Below the pieces are notes generated by a model that was not told the DNA's origin, made no database searches, and was given only the letters and a program-made list of their open reading frames with translations. Source: Candidatus Obscuribacterales bacterium (GTDB lineage Bacteria; Cyanobacteriota; Vampirovibrionia; Obscuribacterales; Obscuribacteraceae). Taken from it: a DNA stretch of 64,000 nucleotides. Position numbers and translations under genes: made by a program. Positions 17,000 through 26,445 of the stretch are shown here, in pieces. The stretch is taken from assembly GCA_019752635.1 (NCBI GenBank), contig JAIELX010000090.1:1-64000 (forward strand), read 5' to 3'. The number at the start of each line of letters is the position of its first letter. Within the stretch, counting starts at the first letter, position 1.

Positions 17000-17136
17000 C
17001 GTTCGCATTTCCTACATAACAAAACAGCGAACAGCAAGAGGTTCCTTCGTGCCGTTTGTCTAAAGACCTGAGGGAGGGCGGAACACAAAAGGGTGGCTCA
17101 GGTTGTCTCTATTGTGGGCCGAAACATTGCGGACAA

Positions 17137-17195
17137 TCATCCGCCGAAGGGCCGAGAGAGGGGCCGATTTATGCGGCAGCTGTTCCGCCTCATCC
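17137..17195. promoter_or_regulatory. Two TCATCC-type sites between the GNAT and ATPase genes
   Basis: TCATCCGCCGAAGG (from 17137) and TCATCCTTAGGACG (from 17190) lie in the 345-base divergent region. They are about 138 and 191 bases from the GNAT start and 208 and 150 from the ATPase start. The rest of this gap shows no other clear element. Confidence 0.45.
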
Positions 17196-17344
17196 TTAGG
17201 ACGTATTTGTTTGTGATCGATGAATTTTTATGAGTGGCTGGATCCGTTGTTAAACAATACCTATTCGGGCTTGAACCTGAGGACGATTCGAATCGAAGTG
17301 GCTTCGCGTACTATGTTTAGGACAGCACAAGAAGGAAAAGTGGC

Positions 17345-20077
17345 ATGCACCAAGACTTGCAGGTTGACGCTGAAGGCGTCGTGAAAGATTCTGGGGTGGA
17401 AGCAATTACTCTAGACTCGATGGCCGTGCAGTCGGTGGAGTCGGTGGCGAACGCACTTGGCACCAACCTGGAAACGGGGTTGAACGCCGAGACAGCGGCC
17501 ACAAGATTGATTAAGCATGGACCGAATTCAATCGAGAGGGTACCAAGTGCGAACGCCTTGAAAGTTTTCATTCAGCAGTTTCGTTCGACAGTGGTGTACG
17601 TACTGTTCGCGGCTGCAATAGTTTCGTTTGTTAATCACGAAGTAGTTCAGGCTATGGCGATCCTTGCTGCTGTTGTAATAAATGCAGTGGTTGGATTCGT
17701 CACTGAATTTAAGGCAAAAGTCTCATTAGACGCACTGGAGGCATTAGCGGGGCCTGTCGCTCGTGTGAGACGAGGTGGCGTCGAAAGCGAGATTCCTGCC
17801 GCCGGGCTCGTTCCGGGGGACCTCCTTATACTTGAGGCGGGCTCGCGTGTGCCGGCTGACGTAAGAATCGTTAAGTCCGGTGCATTGAGTGTTGATGAGT
17901 CTGCGATGAGTGGTGAGAGCATTCCAGTCTACAAAAACGCGGACCACAAATCCGCGGAAGCCGGGACAGTTGCATATCAGGGAAGCATGATATTGCAAGG
18001 TACCGCCAAGGCGGTAGTAGTCTGCACCGGATTGAATACGCGCCTGGGTAAACTAGGGGTTCAACTCTCTCAGATTGAGAGTTCGGCAACCCCTCTGGAG
18101 CGCTCTCTTGAGCACATGGGTAAGCAGCTGAGCGTACTAACTTTGATAATTTGCGCCGGTCTTTTGGGAATGGGAGTTTGGCACAAAGAAGATGTTTGGA
18201 TGATGATGCAAACCAGCATCGCCCTGGCGGTTGCCGCGATACCGGAAGGGTTGCCTGTTGTCGCTACTCTCGCTCTAGCTGTCGGAACGCAACGCATGGT
18301 TAAGCAAGCTGCATTGGTTAGAAAGTTAAGCGCTGTCGAGACCCTGGGATGCACAGGAATAATATGTACGGACAAAACAGGTACGCTGACTCAAAACCAG
18401 ATGACGGTAACTGACATTGTGTTCGACACTCGCAAAATTGGAGTATCGGGTATTGGCTATTCCCCCGATGGACAAATTCACGAAAGGGGGACGCCCTTAG
18501 CCATTGCCGGTGAGCCCGTTCTTGCGCAACTTCTGATGGCCGGAGTTCTCTGCAATGATGCCAAACTTGAGAATCATGGCGAGGATAAATGGCTTGTGCA
18601 CGGTGACCCCACTGAAGGTGCTTTGATAACTGCTGCTAGAAAGGCGCAATTCAAGCAGGATGAATTGAAGGCGGCCCATCGGCGAGTGCACGATCTTCCG
18701 TTCGACTTGGACCGAAAGCGAATGAGCACTATTCATAGAGCTGCCGAGACTTCGGAACTGACCGCCTTTGTCAAAGGCTCGCCGGAGTCGATTATCGGTG
18801 TGTCGGCCAGCTACCTATCGTGCGAAGGAATCAAGCCTCTATCGGAAGAGAAGCAAGCCTGGTTTATGCAGGAAAATTCGGAGCTGGCAGCCCGGGGGCT
18901 GAGAGTACTTGGTTTGGCCTTCAAGCGTATTCCTTCGGATAATCGCATGCAGCATGAGGACGTCGAGACAGAGCTGGTTTTTCTCGGGCTTATTGCCATG
19001 GCGGATCAACCGAAGGAAGGTGTGAAGGAATCGATTGCGCTGTGTCAGAAAGCTGGTATAAAAGTTATGATGCTTACCGGTGATCAATCAGCGACAGCAA
19101 CTGCAATTGCTCGCGATCTTGGCATTGTGACTGCAGCGGATGAAGCGGAAACCGTAAGCGGCGCTGATATTGAGAAACTGAGCGAACAAGAGCTAACTGC
19201 TCTTGTTCAGCGAGCGAGGGTTCTTGCGCGAGTGAAGCCGGAGATGAAGCACAAGATTGTGCAAACTTTGCAGTCTTTGCAGCAAGTGGTGGCGATGACC
19301 GGCGATGGAGTAAACGACGCCGCTGCTTTACGCCAAGCCGACATTGGAATCGCTATGGGACAAGCGGGAACTGCGCTTGCGCGAGAAGCCTCGGACATGG
19401 TGATTACCGATGACAATTTTTCCACCATTGTAAAAGCAATCGAAGAAGGTCGCTGCATTTACCGGAACATTGCTTCCGCCATTGCTTACCTTCTAACCGC
19501 CAGCGTTGCATCTGTCATTACTGTATCGACCGCCGTATTGCTGGATACCGGTATGCCACTGACACCCTTGCAGCTTCTTTGGCTGAACCTGATTATGCAT
19601 GTATTTCCGGCACTGGGGTTGGCGTTGCAGAAACCGTCCGGGCGGTTGATGGAGGAGCCGCCAAGAGATGCGCAACGTCCCTTGCTCGATCGATCAATGT
19701 GGATGCAGGTTTTTCTGCGAGCAGGCCTTGTCTCCGCTGGCGCATCTGTTGCCTGTATCTACTTTGCCAGTGAAGGGGAGGCTCTCAGCAGAACTGTTGT
19801 CCTGGCGACGTTATCCATCTCGCTACTACTGCAAGCATGGTCTTGGTTCTTCGTTAGCCGCAGAGTTTTTGCTCGTTTGCCGGTAGGTATTTCGTTTAAC
19901 TGGCAGATGATACTAAATTCGGTGCTCGGTGCCGCCTTATTGCTTTTGGCGATTTACTGGACACCATTAAAGGCAGCTTTGCTAACTGTATCGCTCTCTT
20001 GGCATCATTGGGGCATAATAACGGTAGCGGCTGTTGTCACATTCCTAATCTCGTTATTTATAACAGAAAGGAAGTAA
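17345..20077 (+). CDS. P2-type cation-transporting ATPase (Ca2+/Mg2+-like), atypical ion site
   Basis: A 910-residue P-type ATPase: N-terminal cation-ATPase domain; actuator with SAMSGESIPV near 186-195; M4 motif PEGLP at 300-304; phosphorylation site D343 in DKTGT; DPTEG and KGSPE in the nucleotide domain; TGD and TGDGVND (662-668) hinge; and C-terminal membrane helices. In M6 the usual Ca-pump N-x-x-T-D is N748-L-I-M751-H752, so a Thr and the key Asp are changed. The ion is therefore uncertain. The gene context (Usp genes, response regulator) parallels the mycobacterial DosR-controlled pump CtpF. The ATG follows AAGGAAAAG. Confidence 0.9.
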   Translation: MHQDLQVDAEGVVKDSGVEAITLDSMAVQSVESVANALGTNLETGLNAETAATRLIKHGPNSIERVPSANALKVFIQQFRSTVVYVLFAAAIVSFVNHEVVQAMAILAAVVINAVVGFVTEFKAKVSLDALEALAGPVARVRRGGVESEIPAAGLVPGDLLILEAGSRVPADVRIVKSGALSVDESAMSGESIPVYKNADHKSAEAGTVAYQGSMILQGTAKAVVVCTGLNTRLGKLGVQLSQIESSATPLERSLEHMGKQLSVLTLIICAGLLGMGVWHKEDVWMMMQTSIALAVAAIPEGLPVVATLALAVGTQRMVKQAALVRKLSAVETLGCTGIICTDKTGTLTQNQMTVTDIVFDTRKIGVSGIGYSPDGQIHERGTPLAIAGEPVLAQLLMAGVLCNDAKLENHGEDKWLVHGDPTEGALITAARKAQFKQDELKAAHRRVHDLPFDLDRKRMSTIHRAAETSELTAFVKGSPESIIGVSASYLSCEGIKPLSEEKQAWFMQENSELAARGLRVLGLAFKRIPSDNRMQHEDVETELVFLGLIAMADQPKEGVKESIALCQKAGIKVMMLTGDQSATATAIARDLGIVTAADEAETVSGADIEKLSEQELTALVQRARVLARVKPEMKHKIVQTLQSLQQVVAMTGDGVNDAAALRQADIGIAMGQAGTALAREASDMVITDDNFSTIVKAIEEGRCIYRNIASAIAYLLTASVASVITVSTAVLLDTGMPLTPLQLLWLNLIMHVFPALGLALQKPSGRLMEEPPRDAQRPLLDRSMWMQVFLRAGLVSAGASVACIYFASEGEALSRTVVLATLSISLLLQAWSWFFVSRRVFARLPVGISFNWQMILNSVLGAALLLLAIYWTPLKAALLTVSLSWHHWGIITVAAVVTFLISLFITERK

Positions 20078-20171
20078 ATGGAATAGCTGGAAGATACCGC
20101 CCGTAGTGCCCGGTGGCAACAAGTCTGTCGCTTGGCAAATGACTACGATCAAGAAGTCCGAATAGAACGCT

Positions 20172-23100
20172 CTATTTGGATGGGGCTTTGAGCAATGCCA
20201 AAACCGCTGCTACTTGGGTGCGGATGTCCGAGAGGCGTGATTTAGTAGGTTCGAATGTAATAGCGTCCATCTCGATGACCGTTTTGGTGAGCAAGCTAAT
20301 TGCTTCATCACTCCGGTGTTCCTGTACCAGCAAACGACCTAGCTGAAGGGCGACTGTCGCCCTGCCCCGTTTTTTTTCCGGTGGGTTCTCAGTGGTACTT
20401 GAGAAAACACGCCGTAAGGCATCCAGGTCGCGCCGACGTTCGTAAATGTCGCCCAGGAAGCATTGTACAGTTTCGTTTTGCTGCGATGCCGGGTTTGAGA
20501 GTACGGTCTTGATCAACCGTTCGGCTTCTGAACGGCGTCCGTGACGATCTAGACAACTTGCGCATTCGGCTCCCAGAGCAGCGTAAGTAGCACCATCGAA
20601 ACTTACCTGCCTTCCAATTTTATCGAGAAGTCTTTGCCAATCATCGAGCATAACCGCACGATTGTACAAATCTGCCAGTTGTGATGCGGACGCCGGAGTT
20701 TCTTCAATGTGTCGAGTGCGGTTGAGCTCGTCAATGAGTTCCTTGAACTGAGCCTTTCGCCCTTTTATAAGCAGCTCGTTTGCAAGCATTGCGGTGATCT
20801 CATGTCTTATGACGTCTGTTCCCGCTTCATCCCGGAGTTTGAACAGATTATTCCAGTCACTTTTATCCGCGTAAATTCTGAAAATGTACACCATCGCATC
20901 ACTGTTGTGGTTCCAGCGACTAACTTTCTTGACTCTCTCGATTGCATTCAAGGCTGCGCTATAGTTGCCGCGCAGGTTATGCTGAGAGGCTAGGCTGGTG
21001 CCGATTGTGAGCTTGTTCGCATCGGTGGTCTTGGACCAGCTCAGTAGCTTCTCCAGCGCCTTTGTATCTTGCCGTGCGATGTAGTATTCCGAAGCGATAG
21101 TCTTTGCTGTATCATGCAAGCCGTAGTTTGGATCCGACTCAATTAGTTTGATGAACTTCGCGGCATTCTTCAAATCGCGCCGGACGATCAGGCACTCGGC
21201 GATGAGCGCCGCTGCTTCGATTGTTCCTTGTGAACGTCCTTCTAGCATTGACAGCACGAGTGCTTCTCTCGCAGATGCCTCGGCGGCAGTAAAGTTTCCC
21301 GCTCTCTTATACAGTTGGCACTTGCGGAGTTGCATGGAAGCCAGGAGGTCATTCGGCGCGCAAAGTTCCTGCAATCGATTATACGCATCGTCTTCCTGCT
21401 TGAAAGATTTCAATGAGGTCGTTTGCCAGTTTGGAAGTGCTCTGAAGAGACTATAGGGATCGATGAAGCCCACTGGAATCGACTTACCAGTAAGGACATA
21501 AACAGCTGCCGCTTTCAATCGTTCGGACTCAGCAAGCAAATGGTCTTTGCGCGCAGCTTGCATTGCGATCCACAGATGCTGAATCTGGCGTTGACGGTTA
21601 CCTGTTATGGCATAGCCATCGCTCCATGATTCGTGGATTCGGTGTGCAATATCCGATCCACCTGTTTGTGCATTGAACTTGCGAAACATTTCCCGCGGAG
21701 GCGTGGAGCGAAATTCGGGCAGTGACGCTTTTGCACTTTCGGACTGACCTTTACGCCAGTAGATCTCTGCCAGCAACCAGTTTAACTTGAAGTGTACCTC
21801 GGGTGGGGTTATCGGACTCGCGTGATTGAGCGCGTCTTTGACGACCGATTCGGCCTCGTTATATTTCTGCTGCACAATCAGGCTCCATGCCAAAATGCTG
21901 CTGACTCTAGCTTCGGCAAGAACATTCTCAATGCTCGTACTTGTTGACGACTTAGAATACTTTCTAATCGCGTTCTCTGCCTCGACTGCGTTGCCCGTAG
22001 CCATGGCCGATTCTGCCATTGGAATTGCTAGATAGTTTTCAAACTGGTGCCTTCTTGCTGCTGGCATGCTGGTAATAATCGTGTTGCATGCGCCGCACAA
22101 CTCTGTAGCCTCCTGATACTTGTGCGCGCGCATTAGTTCAGAGTGCGCGTCGTGAAAAGCCTGCGCGAATATCTCCGGTCGCAAACCGTTCAGACCGGAC
22201 CGGACAGAAGGGTCTTTAATAGATTTCAGGACGGAGGTCCGATGATCGACGATACTTCTTGGCGTGTTTTGTCTCACCGATTCCAGCCGCGCACCAGGCA
22301 ACGCTCGCTTGAAATCTGTCGAGGAGTTATTGTTTGCACCGGGCGCGGCGCATTGAAGTGTATTGCGCAAGCCGAGTGCGATTGCCGCAACACTCAAGAG
22401 GCAAATCGTTCCGATTATTGCATCTGAGAACCTCTTATCCAACCGAAGCTTTTCTTGTTCGTGGGGATTCTGCAAAATTGATTCTAGCTCTTGTTTCAAT
22501 TTCGCGGCGGAAGGACGTTTATTCGGTGTCTTCTCCAGCAGGCTGTCAACTACTGTTGCCAGCCTGCTGGGAATCGACGGTGCCAATTTTCGCAATTCCG
22601 GCGGCGTTTCGTTCGAGTGCTTGTAGATTACACCGATGGGCGAATCTGCTTCGAAAACTTGTCTTCCCGCAATCAATTCGAACATAATGCAGCCGAAAGC
22701 GTACATATCCGATTTGGCAGTGGAGCGCTGTCCTGCGCATTGCTCGGGACTCATGTAGGGATAGCTTCCCACTAGCATTCCTGTAACAGTGAGTGCCTGA
22801 CTTGGCGCTAGAGCTGTCTCCGCTGATCTGGCCAGACCGAAATCAATTAGTTTGGGTTCGCCCTGATTGTCGTCACAAAGAATGATGTTTGCCGGTTTGA
22901 GATCGCGGTGAATTACGTTTTGATCGTGCAAGTATTGAAGCGAGTCACATATTGGTTTGCAAATCGCCAAAACCTCTTTCCATTCAATGGTTCCGCGTTC
23001 GCGCAGATATTGTTCCAGGGTGGTCCCTGGCAAGAATTCCATGACAATGTAGGGAATCTTTCCCCATTCACCGTATTGATAGAATCGGCCGATGCCCTGG

Positions 23101-23309
23101 TGTCTCAGAAGCGACCAGAGTTTCGCCTCGCGATAGAACCTGCGTTTCGATTCTTCGTCGTCTGCAAGTTCGTGCATTACCTTGACGGCAACGGTGCGCT
23201 CGTTGTCCAAGTCTCTGGCAAGAAAAACCACACCCATTCCCCCTTCGCCAAGCGATGAAAGAATTTCGTAGCGACTGTCGACTACTGTTCCGTTCAGGTC
23301 TTCCGGCAT
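20172..23309 (-). CDS. Transmembrane Ser/Thr protein kinase with TPR-like extracytoplasmic region
   Basis: The 1045-residue protein has a complete Hanks-type kinase domain at about 13-280: Gly loop GEGGMGVV (21-28), Lys43, HRDLKPAN (135-142), DFG (157-159) and GSYPYMSPEQ in the activation segment. One transmembrane helix (about 297-316) follows. The remaining 700 residues are helical TPR-like repeats (for example AREARVSSILAWSL-type segments, ALNAIERVKKVS, ERLIKTVLSNPA), probably outside the membrane, where PASTA repeats sit in other bacterial kinases. It probably senses envelope or protein ligands and phosphorylates cytoplasmic targets. It is convergent with the P-type ATPase. Confidence 0.92.
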   Translation of the reverse strand: MPEDLNGTVVDSRYEILSSLGEGGMGVVFLARDLDNERTVAVKVMHELADDEESKRRFYREAKLWSLLRHQGIGRFYQYGEWGKIPYIVMEFLPGTTLEQYLRERGTIEWKEVLAICKPICDSLQYLHDQNVIHRDLKPANIILCDDNQGEPKLIDFGLARSAETALAPSQALTVTGMLVGSYPYMSPEQCAGQRSTAKSDMYAFGCIMFELIAGRQVFEADSPIGVIYKHSNETPPELRKLAPSIPSRLATVVDSLLEKTPNKRPSAAKLKQELESILQNPHEQEKLRLDKRFSDAIIGTICLLSVAAIALGLRNTLQCAAPGANNNSSTDFKRALPGARLESVRQNTPRSIVDHRTSVLKSIKDPSVRSGLNGLRPEIFAQAFHDAHSELMRAHKYQEATELCGACNTIITSMPAARRHQFENYLAIPMAESAMATGNAVEAENAIRKYSKSSTSTSIENVLAEARVSSILAWSLIVQQKYNEAESVVKDALNHASPITPPEVHFKLNWLLAEIYWRKGQSESAKASLPEFRSTPPREMFRKFNAQTGGSDIAHRIHESWSDGYAITGNRQRQIQHLWIAMQAARKDHLLAESERLKAAAVYVLTGKSIPVGFIDPYSLFRALPNWQTTSLKSFKQEDDAYNRLQELCAPNDLLASMQLRKCQLYKRAGNFTAAEASAREALVLSMLEGRSQGTIEAAALIAECLIVRRDLKNAAKFIKLIESDPNYGLHDTAKTIASEYYIARQDTKALEKLLSWSKTTDANKLTIGTSLASQHNLRGNYSAALNAIERVKKVSRWNHNSDAMVYIFRIYADKSDWNNLFKLRDEAGTDVIRHEITAMLANELLIKGRKAQFKELIDELNRTRHIEETPASASQLADLYNRAVMLDDWQRLLDKIGRQVSFDGATYAALGAECASCLDRHGRRSEAERLIKTVLSNPASQQNETVQCFLGDIYERRRDLDALRRVFSSTTENPPEKKRGRATVALQLGRLLVQEHRSDEAISLLTKTVIEMDAITFEPTKSRLSDIRTQVAAVLALLKAPSK

Positions 23310-23438
23310 GTTCGCTTTGTCCGCGGGTCACTAAGGGTATGCCCGGTGGTCGGCAAATTGAAGCCTGCTTGTAGACGAAGGTGCCGATTATGGTATGGTT
23401 CCCTTTGTTATGGACAGCGTTTGACAATCCAGGAATTG

Positions 23439-23900
23439 ATGACTTCCGAGGGACCGAGCGAACAAAAAACACGTTGGAGTTTTCGCTGGCTGTTTGGACT
23501 GGCGGCGTTACCAGTAGTTTTGCTTTTGTTGGCGTACTTTTGCATTGATTCTTTGCTCAGTGATATGTGCGGCAATAAGGTTGTCTCGGAGGTTGTTTCG
23601 CCGGACGGACAGCTCAAGGCTGTAATATTTACGCGCGATTGCGGTGCGACTACTGATTATTCTACGCACGTGTCTATTCTCAACGCCTCGGACCAGCTGC
23701 GAAACGACGGCGGAAACGCCTTTGCGATGGATGAAGGTGAGCTCGATCTGCGCTGGACCGGTAATCGGACTTTAGTTTTGGGGCACAAGTCGGGAGAGCG
23801 AGAGTATCGTTCTGAAAAGGAGGTTCACGTGCCTGGTCTTCTCTTTTGGCAAAAAGTTGAGATTGGCTACGAGCGGGCGCTCGGCAACGTGCCTCGGTAG
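23439..23900 (+). CDS. Small membrane-anchored protein, DUF5412-like
   Basis: A 153-residue protein from the ATG at 23439, just after AGGAA. A hydrophobic segment (WLFGLAALPVVLLLLAYFCI, about residues 15-34) is followed by an extracytoplasmic domain. It has a paired-Cys region (SDMCGNKV.SEVVSPDGQLKAV and FTRDCGATTDYSTHVSI), the hallmark of DUF5412-type proteins: Cys, SPDG, CGATT. Their function is unknown. A GELDLRWTGNRTLVL strand follows. It is divergent from the kinase gene, 129 bases away. Confidence 0.75.
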   Translation: MTSEGPSEQKTRWSFRWLFGLAALPVVLLLLAYFCIDSLLSDMCGNKVVSEVVSPDGQLKAVIFTRDCGATTDYSTHVSILNASDQLRNDGGNAFAMDEGELDLRWTGNRTLVLGHKSGEREYRSEKEVHVPGLLFWQKVEIGYERALGNVPR

Positions 23901-23917
23901 CAATACCTGCGGTGGCA

Positions 23918-26131
23918 TCATTTGATGAACACTCTGGCTGTGACTGCTTTGGTGTGCGCCGCATAGTAGTGGTCGCCGATTTTCCAGTAGTGTCCTGTGT
24001 AAGTAGCTTGACTGAGGGTTCCGTTTGGCTGAATGGTTGTGTAGGCTTGAAGTTTCCCTTCACCTGTTACCCAATAGACCGACGCTGGCTTGCTACCCTC
24101 ATTCTGAATTACCAGTCGAATTGGGGCGCCTCCTGTCAGAGACTTTAAGCCCGTGATTTCAGCAGGAACCGGTGCCAGTATTGGACTGATTTCGGTTGGC
24201 CCGTTTCCCGGTTTTCTGTAAATCGATTCGACTAACTCGTAGCCTTTTGGATCATAGGTTCTGAGCCATTCGCGACCGGGCAGCGGAGACGGAGAAATCG
24301 TTCCGTAGTCGCCCCGACTGCCGAAATACCACATTGAAAGTTCGGCAAAATACTCCATATCATTCTTAATTGCATATGCACCCGGCCACTTGCCTTCGGC
24401 CTTAGCTTCCTCAAATCTAGTTTTGATGCGCTCCATCACTTCTGCCGTCAGCCCGTACTTATGTACCGTGTGCGTGAACTCGTGGACAGTGATATCGCGC
24501 CCGACGTATCTGTCACCGGGTAGTTTGAGCAGATTCTCCTCTCCGGCACACGAGAATTTATATCCGCCAACTCCGCGGGTTCGCTCATCTATCGTCAGCT
24601 CGCCATCATATGGCTTTCCTTTCCAGTGTCTCAGTGCAGGTAAGTCCGACACTTCCTGATTCTTGCCAATTACGTAGAACTCCGCGCCGTTTTCGTAGAG
24701 CTTCTCTACTACTTCAGGGGCGTTTTCGAGCATCATTTCTATGCGGCGGTGCGCCTCTAACAATGCCTGGTCCGAGACACACTCCGCTGCTCTGATCGGA
24801 ATTCCCTGATAGTTAGTTTCTTTGGTATAGAAGCCTTCTGCCGGCGGCTCGGTCTTTTCGACCTTCGCTGGTCGCTTTTCCTGCGGCGCGTCGCGCTTGG
24901 GTCTTGGCTCACGCACCGGTCTTGCTTCTACCTGTGGTTCCGCCAATGGAAGGTCCGTTTCCTTAGGTATGGGCGGAGGTCCCTTTCTCTGCGGTGGCAC
25001 CGCAACGGTTTCAGGAGGTCGGTTCTGGAGCGCTTTTTCTGCACTAACCGAATCCACGGGTCTTGTCTCTGCGGGGCGAAGCACGACTGAGCCCGTGCCG
25101 TCAGCGGTTAGGCGTCCTGTGGCTGAATCGGGATTTGTCCGCGGAGCTGAAGGTCCTGTATTCTCTGAAGCCACGCTCCCTGCTGGGCGCTGTGTCGCTT
25201 CCAGGGGGATAATGGCCGTATCTCCCCGTCGAGGAAGCAGGTCTGGCTCAGGCTTTGCTTGTGGCGGAGGCGGAGTGTCTGCTCTTTCGGCGGACACCCC
25301 TCTGACCCTGACCGGCGATACTGTCTCTGCTGGAATAGTGGCTGGATCCGGGGTGCGAAGAACTACTCTCAGCGTCGATGTTTCGGCTTGCCCTTGCGAG
25401 TCCGTGCGGGCAGGCAAGTCTGATGTGCCGAACAGTTTCTGTTTCGCACCAAGGGCGCCGCCGGCAAAAGACATCTGATAGATTGACTTCAAGGTGTCTG
25501 CACCGGAGGCCAACTTGCCGTGCTCCCGAATCGACTCCAGATTTGCTCCCAGCGCTCCTGCCGGTATGCCGGAAATGACACCGGTGCTAATTGGATTCCT
25601 CAAAAAACTCAACGTTCTGTGTTCACCTAGTTTGCCTAAACCTAGTCCCGTGGCTGTGAGCATTGTGAAATTGACTGCGCCTATGCCGCCATTGAGCAAG
25701 CGCTCTTTGACGAAATTCTTGTTCGGATCAACCGGACGAAACAATGAGTCGTTAATGAATCCGGCGCATGCTGCTTCTGTGAGTGTTATCCCCAGACCTG
25801 TCTCGGCTGCCAGCGTAGATTGTGCTGCTGTGCGTCCAAGTACGCGCTTGGACATGTAGAGTGATGCCGCAAATGGGAGTAGTGTGCCAATTGCCCCACC
25901 GGCCGTCTGCGCATGCCACCGCGCGGTGCCAAATTTCGCTTCACTGGCCGGCTCGATAAACTGAGCATTTTTCAGATGCTCAGTCTTTCCTGTTGTTTTG
26001 TCTACTAGCTGAGCCACTCCCGAGAGTGGTTGTTGCAGTGCGCTGAATGCAGTTGCGCGCGCAAAATCTTCCAAAGCCGTTGGCTCGGTGACCAGTAGGT
26101 CGGATCGGGTTAAAATTCGGTTGTCTGTCAT
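23918..26131 (-). CDS. Putative zinc metallopeptidase with VHL-beta-like C-terminal domain
   Basis: A 737-residue three-part protein. Residues 1-235 are Ala/Gly-rich with several helical hydrophobic stretches (possible membrane association). Residues 240-435 are a Pro/Arg/Glu-rich linker. Residues 440-640 hold a gluzincin-like site, HEFTH at 550-554 with a downstream Glu in EYFAELSMW (about 597). Residues 670-737 (IRLVIQNEGSKPASVYWV, GHYWKIGDHYYA) match the pattern of VHL beta-type domains: an N-S/E-S turn, YW, then a G-H-x-W loop. The substrate is unknown. The start is ATG at 26131 without a strong ribosome site. Confidence 0.65.
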   Translation of the reverse strand: MTDNRILTRSDLLVTEPTALEDFARATAFSALQQPLSGVAQLVDKTTGKTEHLKNAQFIEPASEAKFGTARWHAQTAGGAIGTLLPFAASLYMSKRVLGRTAAQSTLAAETGLGITLTEAACAGFINDSLFRPVDPNKNFVKERLLNGGIGAVNFTMLTATGLGLGKLGEHRTLSFLRNPISTGVISGIPAGALGANLESIREHGKLASGADTLKSIYQMSFAGGALGAKQKLFGTSDLPARTDSQGQAETSTLRVVLRTPDPATIPAETVSPVRVRGVSAERADTPPPPQAKPEPDLLPRRGDTAIIPLEATQRPAGSVASENTGPSAPRTNPDSATGRLTADGTGSVVLRPAETRPVDSVSAEKALQNRPPETVAVPPQRKGPPPIPKETDLPLAEPQVEARPVREPRPKRDAPQEKRPAKVEKTEPPAEGFYTKETNYQGIPIRAAECVSDQALLEAHRRIEMMLENAPEVVEKLYENGAEFYVIGKNQEVSDLPALRHWKGKPYDGELTIDERTRGVGGYKFSCAGEENLLKLPGDRYVGRDITVHEFTHTVHKYGLTAEVMERIKTRFEEAKAEGKWPGAYAIKNDMEYFAELSMWYFGSRGDYGTISPSPLPGREWLRTYDPKGYELVESIYRKPGNGPTEISPILAPVPAEITGLKSLTGGAPIRLVIQNEGSKPASVYWVTGEGKLQAYTTIQPNGTLSQATYTGHYWKIGDHYYAAHTKAVTARVFIK

Positions 26132-26445
26132 TTTCTATGGCGGCGCACAGCGAATCCGTGGGAATCGCTTAGCTTACTACTGCGGGGATGGTTGACTCTA
26201 TACACAGACTGGAGTTTCTAGACATAACCGAGCATACGGTAAAAGTATGGAGAGATCATGGATATCAAGCATCTCGGGCTGCTCAATATCACCGGCGGTG
26301 ACAGAGCCGATTTCTAGCCGGCACCGGACGCGACTGGTGCAATTGTTTGCGGGGACCGAGGAAAAGTCCGACAACTGCTACGCGATTCAGGCGTTCCATT
26401 GCGTGGTAGAGTTCTAAGTGTTGTTCAAATCGGGAGAGTTGTAAG
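26132..26445. other. Intergenic region between the metallopeptidase and DUF1877 genes
   Basis: This 314-base region holds a likely coding relic (26258-26417, listed separately). No convincing promoter or RNA was seen. Confidence 0.4.
26258..26417 (+). pseudogene. Possible relic of a YgfZ/GcvT-like folate-binding protein
   Basis: An ATG with GGAGA upstream begins MDIKHLGLLNITGGDRADF and then meets TAG. Shifting frame gives LAG and then TRLVQLFAG..DNCYAIQAF before a stop at 26415. The start (a G-x-D-x-x-x-F-L pattern after a beta strand) resembles the N-terminus of YgfZ-type proteins, which have FLxGQxTND followed by a Cys-Tyr strand. The match is short and needs at least one frameshift, so confidence is low. 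Confidence 0.3.

Noticed and set aside
26358..26370. GAGGAAAAGTCCG resembles the conserved core of RNase P RNA
   Set aside because: There is no room before the DUF1877 gene and none of the other conserved RNase P RNA segments is present; the string fits a reading-frame remnant better.
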